From Victivallaceae bacterium (GTDB lineage Bacteria; Verrucomicrobiota; Lentisphaeria; Victivallales; Victivallaceae): 5,496 nt of DNA. Location of the stretch: assembly GCA_028717165.1 (NCBI GenBank), contig JAQUOK010000258.1:1-5496 (forward strand). The letters run 5' to 3'. Within the stretch, counting starts at the first letter, position 1. Each line of letters opens with the position of its first letter. The notes beneath the pieces were generated by a model. The model searched no databases. It was not told the DNA's origin and was given only the letters and a program-made list of their open reading frames with translations. The position numbers and the translations under genes are program-made. Shown here one piece after another: positions 1 to 5,496 of the stretch.

Positions 1-966
1 ATCTGATTGGGTAAGCATATACTTTCCGTGAATTCTCCGGGTTTCCCTGATTCCGGTTTGCGCCGCAGTTCGGTCGAGGTAACACTTTTCAAACCCGGGG
101 ACGTATTTTTGCAGAAAATGCATTATTTGGGGAACTTGCTCCCTGCATTCTATTTCCGCCCTGGTCAAATCATCCGCATTGGTTCCGTCAACGTTTAAAG
201 AGTTTGTCGCATTGATAAAGTAAAATGAAGATTCCGGAGTGTCCGGAGCCCCACATTTTTTTACTCTCCCCCACGAGAAGAACTGTTCGGTCGGTATTTT
301 CCAATCCTTATTCGCTTGGGCTGATTTTATGAGCGGAAGCAAGCCCGTTACCTGAGGGCCGTTTATTTTTCGATGATCGACATTACCGAGAATGAATTCA
401 AGAGACACCGGCTGTACTTTACCTTGCATGTTGCCGTAGTCGCATTTCACTCCGGCCCGGTATGCCACATCGGCATCTCCGGTAGCATCAATAATTACCT
501 TGCCCAGGTAAGCATTTCTGCCGGATTTATTTTCAGTAATAACCCCTTTGACCTGATCGTTCTCGACTATTGCGTCAACGACCAAAGTATGCAGGAGAAG
601 CTTTGCGCCGGATTCCAAAGCCATTTTTTGACAGATATCGATCATCCCCTCAGGATCGAAAATCATGGCATGGCTTTTTTCCGAACGCATCTCGGCATAT
701 CCTTCAGCGGCCATGCGGTGCAGAAATTCATGCACCAGGCCGCCGTTCAAAACTTCTTTGCCATCGTAAATAGAACCGAATTCAACCATCAATGCGGCAG
801 TTGCCGTTCCTCCCAGAAATCCGTATCTTTCAATCAGCAGGGTCTTCGCCCCATGCCTTGCTGCGGCCGCGGCGGCGGTAAATCCGGAAGCCCCTCCGCC
901 GCAGACGATTACCTCATATTCCCCGGCAATTGGAATATCTCTGTTATTTTCAAAGTGCATTTTCAT
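1..966 (-). CDS. FAD-dependent oxidoreductase, PF12831-type, C-terminus cut by the window edge
   Basis: The frame is open for 322 codons from ATG at 966 to base 1, with no stop. A Rossmann dinucleotide-binding motif lies at residues 18-46: VCGGGASG gives G23-x-G25-x-x-G28, and the strand KTLLIE ends in E46, which would bind the FAD ribose. RYGFLGGTATAALM (about 47-60) and the second FAD-contacting motif IDATGDAD (159-166) are typical of the FAD-dependent oxidoreductase family PF12831. So is GIRETRRIHGKY (305-316), close to the cut. Members are usually about 430-650 aa, so a substantial part is missing. The start at 966 is chosen because AAGAGG lies 7 bases upstream; the in-frame ATG at 960 would be too far. 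No signal peptide is seen, so the enzyme is probably cytosolic. Substrates in this family are mostly unknown. It is the last visible gene of a same-strand set, 67 bases after the acetyltransferase. The family call is firm; the substrate is not known. Confidence 0.93.
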   Translation of the reverse strand, partial: MKMHFENNRDIPIAGEYEVIVCGGGASGFTAAAAAARHGAKTLLIERYGFLGGTATAALMVEFGSIYDGKEVLNGGLVHEFLHRMAAEGYAEMRSEKSHAMIFDPEGMIDICQKMALESGAKLLLHTLVVDAIVENDQVKGVITENKSGRNAYLGKVIIDATGDADVAYRAGVKCDYGNMQGKVQPVSLEFILGNVDHRKINGPQVTGLLPLIKSAQANKDWKIPTEQFFSWGRVKKCGAPDTPESSFYFINATNSLNVDGTNADDLTRAEIECREQVPQIMHFLQKYVPGFEKCYLDRTAAQTGIRETRRIHGKYMLTQSD

Positions 967-973
967 TTTGGTA

Positions 974-979
974 CCTCTT
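974..979 (-). promoter_or_regulatory. Ribosome-binding site of the FAD oxidoreductase
   Basis: On the minus strand AAGAGG (followed by T) lies 7 bases before ATG 966. It is the best Shine-Dalgarno match in the window and decides in favour of ATG 966 over the in-frame ATG 960. Confidence 0.7.
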
Positions 980-1033
980 ATAAATTACCGAACGCTTATA
1001 AAACTTTTGTCTCTTCATACATTGGAGATATAA

Positions 1034-2323
1034 TCATCCCCAATTACTGGACATTAACAACTGTCTGGGGAACAAATCCCTTAGTAAAGCAGTTTCCAAT
1101 GGCTTGCAGGCAGGTTTTGAAGTTACCGTTATTTCATTGAAGGCGTACATTCCCAGGATAAGTTTTAAAAGTCCAATTTCTTTTATCACAAGCTGAAGTG
1201 TCGGCTTTTCCGAATCCGTTACTTTAATAGTTCCGTTGCTGACAAGTAATTGTATTTTGTCTTTTTCCAGTTTTATTTGGATGATTCCGTTCCAAGTCCG
1301 GGCCGTTGATTCTTCCAGTCTGGCTTCCAATTCCGGAATCAACCTTTCGAACAGTGAATGCAGGTTAATTATCTGCAGCATGTTAGCGGCTTTCCCCCCG
1401 TAGGTCTCATTACACTGGAACTGAACAGGAAGGCGGGAAATTATATCTATAATTTCAGGATCGAAAGGAATTCTCGCGGTCATCGTCTTCAATCCCTGGT
1501 CGCAAGCCAAATTATTAATGTATCTGAGTAATGAATCCAGAACTTCCGGGTGTTTTTTCTCGTAAGCAATGTCTTCGATGGTAATTTCTCCCACAGTTTT
1601 GTCGGTTTTATTATATTCTGCCGGGTGCCGGCCGGCAAAAAGATAACCCAGGATATGTCCTTTTTCCTCAAAAACAACCCTTAACGGATTTGGAGACGGC
1701 GGGATGGATGTTAAGAGCCGGTCCGGGGGGACAACCGGACAAAAAGCATTGTATAATTCATAAAATTCATTATGAAGTTTAAGGTAATCGTAAAAATCCT
1801 TTGACTCATCATAAGGTCTTATTTTAGACTTGTCCCCGAGCGAAAGCGGCAAGTATCCCTCCTCAACCACAGAGGCGCCGGCACAAACCTTGTTTCCCGG
1901 GAAAAACTCCATGTACCGCCGCGGGAATCTCAGATAGCCGAATCTTGAATAAAATTCAACCAGGCCGCCCAGGCGGGAGATATCATAATTTTCGCTTTTC
2001 ATCCATTTTATGGTATCGTGCATTAATGCGGTACCATAACCCTTACCGTGATATTCGGGTAAAATAGAAACTCCGCCCACATCACCTTTCAGGATTTTGC
2101 CCTTGCCTATCTTAAGCCAGTTTTTCCTGACATGTATGGTGCCAATTACCCGCTCGTTGACAACCATTGTCCGCCAGTCGCCGGGAGCATTGCGGAATAA
2201 CTTGATTTGATTTTCCAGCCACGTTTTTTTAGCCGGCGTTACTTTGAATGCCTGTTCCAGTATATTCGAGACAGCATTGCTGTCCTGCGTTGTCGCAGTA
2301 GCAAAAAAAATCTTTTTTTCCAT
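1034..2323 (-). CDS. Eis-like GNAT N-acetyltransferase with SCP2-like C-terminal domain
   Basis: This protein of about 429 aa begins with a GNAT fold. VGGVSILPEYHGKGYG (about 82-97, numbered from ATG 2323) is the acetyl-CoA-binding motif A, with His in place of the usual Arg/Gln in R/Q-x-x-G-x-G. FYSRFGY (about 124-130) matches the Y-x-R-F-G-Y segment of Eis-type enzymes, which carries the proposed catalytic Tyr. A second, degenerate GNAT-like half follows (about 150-310). The last 95 residues (from about 335; WNGIIQIKLEKDKIQLLVSN) look like the SCP2-like domain of the Eis family (COG4552). Eis enzymes acetylate amines such as aminoglycosides or lysine side chains; the substrate here is unknown and could be an amino sugar or amine. 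An alternative TTG start at 2329 adds two residues. ATG 2323 is preferred because GTGAG lies 6 bases upstream. The gene directly follows the glycosidase-like gene, suggesting one operon. The C-terminus SSNWG looks unusually short (see findings). Confidence 0.88.
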   Translation of the reverse strand: MEKKIFFATATTQDSNAVSNILEQAFKVTPAKKTWLENQIKLFRNAPGDWRTMVVNERVIGTIHVRKNWLKIGKGKILKGDVGGVSILPEYHGKGYGTALMHDTIKWMKSENYDISRLGGLVEFYSRFGYLRFPRRYMEFFPGNKVCAGASVVEEGYLPLSLGDKSKIRPYDESKDFYDYLKLHNEFYELYNAFCPVVPPDRLLTSIPPSPNPLRVVFEEKGHILGYLFAGRHPAEYNKTDKTVGEITIEDIAYEKKHPEVLDSLLRYINNLACDQGLKTMTARIPFDPEIIDIISRLPVQFQCNETYGGKAANMLQIINLHSLFERLIPELEARLEESTARTWNGIIQIKLEKDKIQLLVSNGTIKVTDSEKPTLQLVIKEIGLLKLILGMYAFNEITVTSKPACKPLETALLRDLFPRQLLMSSNWG

Positions 2324-2329
2324 TTTCAA

Positions 2330-2334
2330 CTCAC
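2330..2334 (-). promoter_or_regulatory. Ribosome-binding site of the acetyltransferase, overlapping the upstream stop codon
   Basis: GTGAG on the minus strand lies 6 bases before ATG 2323 and contains the TGA stop (2333-2331) of the glycosidase-like gene. It fits the 3' part of the consensus AGGAGGTGA only weakly, but its position favours the ATG over TTG 2329 and suggests translational coupling. Confidence 0.4.
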
Positions 2335-4451
2335 TGTTTTATTAATGATATTGACTGCTGAGAATCAATTACCGCCGTATTGGTAGTACTGATATTTTCA
2401 TTTAAAAACCGTGGCGGTATCTCAAGGATGATTTCGACTGCCCGGGAATTTATGTTTTTCAGTCTCAAATCACATATTTTACCGTTTTCCATTTTAAGCG
2501 ATACCAGAATGCCGGCTGCCAGTCTTAAGTTTTCAAACGCCAGATCCTTCCAGGTTCCAGGAATACCGGGAAGGATGGCTATTTTGTTGTTCACGCTATG
2601 GGCGAGCATGCTGTTTACTGCCCATACATAGCTGCCATGAGCAGTCAAATACCAATAATTGATCGCAAATCCGTCCGGCCTGATCTTTTCCGGGAAAGCC
2701 CCGGATGAACTGCTGTACCTGGTTCCGTTATAAAGATGCTTGAAAGCCCTTTTGTCTTTCAGGTATGATAAGGCAATGGCCGCCTGCCATTCGGCCCAGG
2801 GCCAAATAAGATTCTGATAATTTCCCGGACTGGTAAGGCCGAATCGACCTTTACAGGCCTTAAGGGCAGCGGTTATGTTTTCCTTGCCTGTTCCTTCCGG
2901 GAGATTGAACAGGAAAAAAGTGAACGTCGATGTTTTTATCATGTCGGATCCCGCATACGGAAGCAATATTTTCTTCCGGTAATTTCCTTTCAGCCCCAGT
3001 TTTAATTTATTTAAAGTGCTCCGATAAGATTCGGAAATTTTTTCATCTAAAACGGCTGCAGCCTGAATTAACGCTTCCAGCGATTTGATCGTGGTAAGCA
3101 AATGTGAAGTATCGTTTTTCCTCGGAGCTGACTCATCTGCGCCTTCGCCTCGCCTGATGCAGGCCGTCTGCTCATTTTCACTGACGATGGCGGAAAGCAG
3201 AAAATCCGTCGTCTCTTTGATCAGGCTCCAATATTTTTTAAGGGTATTTATATCGCCGGAATAGAGATATTGATTCCATGCTTCCATTACTAGACAGCCG
3301 TTATTGTATTTTTCTATCATCGGGCATTCTTTGGGGTCGATAAAATCCAGCGATTCCCCTTTGCAGTTCATGAACCATGGGAAATAGGCACCTTTGCATC
3401 CCAGCCTGCGGGCATAATCCCGCGCCAAAGGAATTACTTTTTTATAGCCTTCAATAAGTTTTTCCGCTTCTTTCAGCCTGTTTGCTCCGAGAAGCGCCCG
3501 GTGAGAGAAAAATAAATCGAAAGGGTTACTGACTCCGCCGTTCCATAATATGGGGTAATTCCCCAGCGAAATCAGCCCGGTCTGCAGATTCTGCTGGGCG
3601 CGGATGAGGTATAAACTCAGTTGATAGAGATGTTCCAGCTCCTTATCCGGCAGGCTGACCGAGGATTGACGGTAATATTTCTTCCAATCCTGTTGATGGG
3701 ATTGTAAAATATTTTCATAACCCCAGCTTTTAATTCCGTCCAGTTTTTCGTTTAGCATCTTTTTAAAGTCGCAGGTGTCTTTTTCATCCAGAAGGACGAG
3801 ATATTTGGTAAAGGAATTCCGCTCATTGAAACCGGATAAAAGAATTCTTGCTTTTTCCGGGAAAATATCTTTTTTAGCGGTTGGGAAGTCGGTATACATT
3901 ATCCCGGCCCCCTTTATTCCGTTTACCTGGTAATCGCAGCCGACGGCGCATTTTTCCGTTGTGGGATAAAAATTATACGAACTGATTGCGGAATAACCGG
4001 TAAACGAACTGGGGGGGAAAGGAGGATGAAGGTTCAGGGCGATAACCGGATTGTTTTCGGTAATCCGGCTAAGGGTATAGTGTTCAACCAATATCTGTTC
4101 CGAAGTAAGAAAAGTCTTTATTTCGATTTGAAAATAAGCCGCTTGGATACGGGTACTGAGAACAGCCGTTTCAGGATCGAAATTCTGATCGAAAGCGCCG
4201 ATTTCACAAGCTTCTCCTTCGCCGTGGAACAGGGTGAAATCCGCTTGTACAAGCGGAACAATCGACTGTCCCCGGTTCCGGTGCGTACTTTTATACCAGG
4301 CGCAAATTGTTCCCTGATGTTGTTCCAGATGAAGATGTCCGGAATTACAAGCCATCGATCCTGAGTAATCAATTAAGACACAGTCGATACCGTTGCCGAG
4401 CGAAAAGGGAAAATACCTTTTTCTCGCGGCCTTTGGAATTTCAAATTTCAT
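2331..4451 (-). CDS. Cytosolic glycoside hydrolase or phosphorylase-like protein, GH65/GH95-related (clan GH-L type)
   Basis: This 706-aa protein has the three-part layout of GH65/GH95-like enzymes. An N-terminal beta-sandwich (about 1-260) opens with RYFPFSLGNGIDCVLIDYSG (12-31) and the conserved-looking GHLHLEQHQG (38-47). A helical (alpha/alpha)6 barrel (about 270-620) carries NPFDLFFSHRALL (309-321) and LGCKGAYFPW (350-359), like the A-GY-GA-xPW segment of GH65. GEGADESAPRKNDTSH (435-450) aligns in position with the PDEY...NNAYTN catalytic-acid region of GH65, which makes E440 the candidate general acid. A small C-terminal beta domain includes IAILPGIPGTWKDLAF (624-639) and LRLAAGILVSLKMENGK (642-658), patterns usual at the end of GH65/GH95 proteins. 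No signal peptide or membrane segment is seen, so it probably acts on an imported sugar. It follows the methyltransferase after a 132-base gap with a hairpin, and runs directly into the acetyltransferase. ATG 4451 has only a weak upstream GGGAA. Hydrolase versus phosphorylase, and the sugar, cannot be told. Confidence 0.82.
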   Translation of the reverse strand: MKFEIPKAARKRYFPFSLGNGIDCVLIDYSGSMACNSGHLHLEQHQGTICAWYKSTHRNRGQSIVPLVQADFTLFHGEGEACEIGAFDQNFDPETAVLSTRIQAAYFQIEIKTFLTSEQILVEHYTLSRITENNPVIALNLHPPFPPSSFTGYSAISSYNFYPTTEKCAVGCDYQVNGIKGAGIMYTDFPTAKKDIFPEKARILLSGFNERNSFTKYLVLLDEKDTCDFKKMLNEKLDGIKSWGYENILQSHQQDWKKYYRQSSVSLPDKELEHLYQLSLYLIRAQQNLQTGLISLGNYPILWNGGVSNPFDLFFSHRALLGANRLKEAEKLIEGYKKVIPLARDYARRLGCKGAYFPWFMNCKGESLDFIDPKECPMIEKYNNGCLVMEAWNQYLYSGDINTLKKYWSLIKETTDFLLSAIVSENEQTACIRRGEGADESAPRKNDTSHLLTTIKSLEALIQAAAVLDEKISESYRSTLNKLKLGLKGNYRKKILLPYAGSDMIKTSTFTFFLFNLPEGTGKENITAALKACKGRFGLTSPGNYQNLIWPWAEWQAAIALSYLKDKRAFKHLYNGTRYSSSSGAFPEKIRPDGFAINYWYLTAHGSYVWAVNSMLAHSVNNKIAILPGIPGTWKDLAFENLRLAAGILVSLKMENGKICDLRLKNINSRAVEIILEIPPRFLNENISTTNTAVIDSQQSISLIKQ

Positions 4452-4516
4452 TTAAGCAATTTCCCGATGTTCAAGCTTTAAAAAAACACTATCGTTTCAC
4501 AATATTAAAAATTTTT

Positions 4517-4573
4517 CCGCTGTTCAGGCGTAATACCTCGTATGCTTTGCAGCGGGGATAGCCTGAACGGCAG
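4517..4573 (-). terminator. Imperfect hairpin with flanking A/T runs, probable terminator after the methyltransferase gene
   Basis: It begins 11 bases past the methyltransferase stop. The arms at 4561-4573 and 4517-4529 pair over 13 positions with one A-C mismatch and one G-U pair; the core of eight pairs (GTTCAGGC/GCCTGAAC) is perfect. On the minus strand the stem is followed by AAAAATTTTT, and on the plus strand by AATTTTTTATTT, so it could stop transcription from either side. The 31-base loop is longer than in a classical intrinsic terminator and can itself fold, and the T-run is separated from the stem by five A. It could instead be an attenuator or leader structure for the glycosidase-like gene, which starts 66 bases downstream. 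Confidence 0.5.
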
Positions 4574-4583
4574 AATTTTTTAT

Positions 4584-5496
4584 TTATAATATTTTTGTTT
4601 CCGCTTTCCGAATGATTCGCATCAGTTCTTTTTCGCTTGCTTCATCGATTTTAGGTTCAGGGTCATCTTTCTTCATGATCTCGTAATAAATATCTCTGGC
4701 CTTGTCCAGATCGGTCATACCGCCGGATTGCAGCCAGCCATGGTAAGTCTTCCGGTTGAAAAGAGACGGTTGCCAATGCTCGTTGCGAAAATGTTCCGCG
4801 GTATGCATTTGTTCCAGAAAATTGCCGCCCGGGCCAACTTCCTTGACAACATCAAAAGCAATGGTCTCTTCGTTTATTTCAAAATTGCGCATAAATCTTT
4901 TTACCATTCCGACACATTCATTGTCAAGAATGAGCTGCAGTGAAGAAATAACGCTGGTCGTTTGACAGATTACCCCCATCGCGCCCATGTGCCGGTTGCC
5001 GGCTAAGAGGCCGGTAAAAACATTCATGGCGTTTTGGAAGCCGGCTTCCAAAGAGGGACAGGGGGCGTCATTGAGCCCGAAGGTATGGCCCCGGAAATGG
5101 CCGTGGTAAACCTTATGCACGATTTGGCCCAGAGCAAGATGGAGAAGGGCGTTTTCCGGTCGGCTTCGCGAAAAATAGCCGGTTTGCATGTCCATTATTC
5201 CAAAGCCTGAACCGAAAGCAAGTATTTTGAAATTATTCATAACCCGCGTTACAATCGATCTGAAAAGCGTTTCGGCAATGTGTTGGGTCAGGATGCCGGC
5301 GAGGGTTACCGGGCCGGTAGCGCCGGCCATCGGCATGGGACCACCGATCCCGCAGTTAAATCCTTTTTCTCTCAGGCCCATGAAAATAAGCGCTTCCTCC
5401 CGGCCGAATTTAAACGGCGAGAGGAATTCGACGTCTCCACATATATAGTCTCCCGGCGTGCCGCCGAAATGATCAGCCATAACTTCGCCCATTTCA
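4584..5496 (-). CDS. MttB-superfamily (trimethylamine methyltransferase-like) corrinoid methyltransferase, N-terminus cut by the window edge
   Basis: The frame is open to the right edge. Codons upstream of ATG 5492 are still coding, so that Met is internal. About 303 residues are visible of a family usually near 480-500 aa, so roughly the first 180 are missing. Numbering from Met 5492, GIGGPMPMAGATGPVTLAG (48-66), FGLNDAPCPSLEAGFQNA (138-155) and EVGPGGNFLEQMHTAEHF (218-235) are hallmarks of the trimethylamine methyltransferase family (COG5598). HWQPSLFNRKTYHGW (239-253) and DLDKARDIYYEIMKK (261-275) continue the pattern. Enzymes of this family move a methyl group from a quaternary or tertiary amine to a cobalamin-bearing corrinoid protein in the cytosol of anaerobes. 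No in-frame TAG is present, so it is a non-pyrrolysine member, like the glycine betaine methyltransferase MtgB and relatives acting on carnitine, proline betaine or butyrobetaine. The substrate here is unknown. No corrinoid protein gene is in view. The gene ends in TAA 4584, just before a hairpin. Confidence 0.93.
   Translation of the reverse strand, partial: EMGEVMADHFGGTPGDYICGDVEFLSPFKFGREEALIFMGLREKGFNCGIGGPMPMAGATGPVTLAGILTQHIAETLFRSIVTRVMNNFKILAFGSGFGIMDMQTGYFSRSRPENALLHLALGQIVHKVYHGHFRGHTFGLNDAPCPSLEAGFQNAMNVFTGLLAGNRHMGAMGVICQTTSVISSLQLILDNECVGMVKRFMRNFEINEETIAFDVVKEVGPGGNFLEQMHTAEHFRNEHWQPSLFNRKTYHGWLQSGGMTDLDKARDIYYEIMKKDDPEPKIDEASEKELMRIIRKAETKIL

Noticed and set aside
967..1033. 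Terminator or promoter in the 67-base gap before the FAD oxidoreductase
   Set aside because: I see no stem-loop with a T-run and no convincing -35/-10 pair; only the Shine-Dalgarno sequence at 974-979 stands out.
373..1140. Plus-strand open frame of 255 codons
   Set aside because: It lies antisense to the FAD oxidoreductase, whose Rossmann and GIRET motifs are unmistakable, and runs through the intergenic gap into the acetyltransferase end. Its translation shows no recognisable domain. It is a shadow.
4026..4364. Plus-strand open frame of 112 codons, and a minus-strand frame of 84 codons at 4118-4372
   Set aside because: Both lie entirely inside the N-terminal domain of the glycosidase-like gene in other frames and show no family motif.
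4452..4510. Possible promoter before the glycosidase-like gene (TTGTGA, then an AT-rich stretch TTTTTTTAAAGC)
   Set aside because: TTGTGA matches the -35 box at only four of six positions, and no acceptable -10 box lies 16-18 bases downstream. The AT-rich bases alone are not enough.
4452..4583. Cobalamin riboswitch in the gap between the methyltransferase and the glycosidase-like gene
   Set aside because: A B12 link would suit the methyltransferase, but the gap is short, lies downstream of that gene, and contains no B12-box-like sequence or the expected multi-stem layout.
5188..5448. Plus-strand open frames opposite the methyltransferase (also 4728-4943 and 4756-4965)
   Set aside because: They are antisense to strongly conserved MttB-family motifs and have no ribosome-binding site or domain support.

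Overview
The window holds four protein-coding genes, all on the minus strand. In order of transcription they are: the C-terminal part of an MttB-superfamily methyltransferase (cut by the right edge); a complete 706-aa intracellular glycoside-hydrolase-like protein related to families GH65/GH95; a complete Eis-like GNAT acetyltransferase; and the N-terminal 322 residues of an FAD-dependent oxidoreductase (cut by the left edge). There are no tRNA or rRNA genes, CRISPR arrays, insertion sequences or long repeats. Every plus-strand open frame is an antisense shadow of one of these genes.

Layout: the methyltransferase ends at 4584. A 132-base gap follows (4452-4583) containing an imperfect hairpin with flanking A/T runs (4517-4573), a likely terminator or attenuator. 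The glycosidase-like gene (2331-4451) and the acetyltransferase are practically fused: the TGA stop of the first lies inside the probable ribosome-binding site of the second, so translation is probably coupled. A 67-base gap with a clear Shine-Dalgarno sequence then leads to the oxidoreductase.

Organism: a bacterium of medium GC (mid-40s percent by eye) using Shine-Dalgarno starts. MttB-family corrinoid-dependent methyl transfer points to an anaerobe. MttB paralogues, PF12831 oxidoreductases and cytosolic (alpha/alpha)6 glycosidases occur together in, for example, Clostridia, Lentisphaerota and Planctomycetota. The window does not decide among these, and the lineage statement is inference.

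Working together (inference): the set looks catabolic. A cytosolic glycosidase or phosphorylase-like enzyme would open an imported glycoside, an oxidoreductase would oxidise part of it, and a methyltransferase would pass an N-methyl group to a corrinoid protein. No transporter, corrinoid protein, methyltransferase activase or regulator is in view, so substrate and pathway are unknown. The points most worth following are the uncharacterised glycosidase-like protein, its placement beside a non-pyrrolysine MttB homologue, the branched hairpin between them, and an unusual C-terminus on the acetyltransferase.
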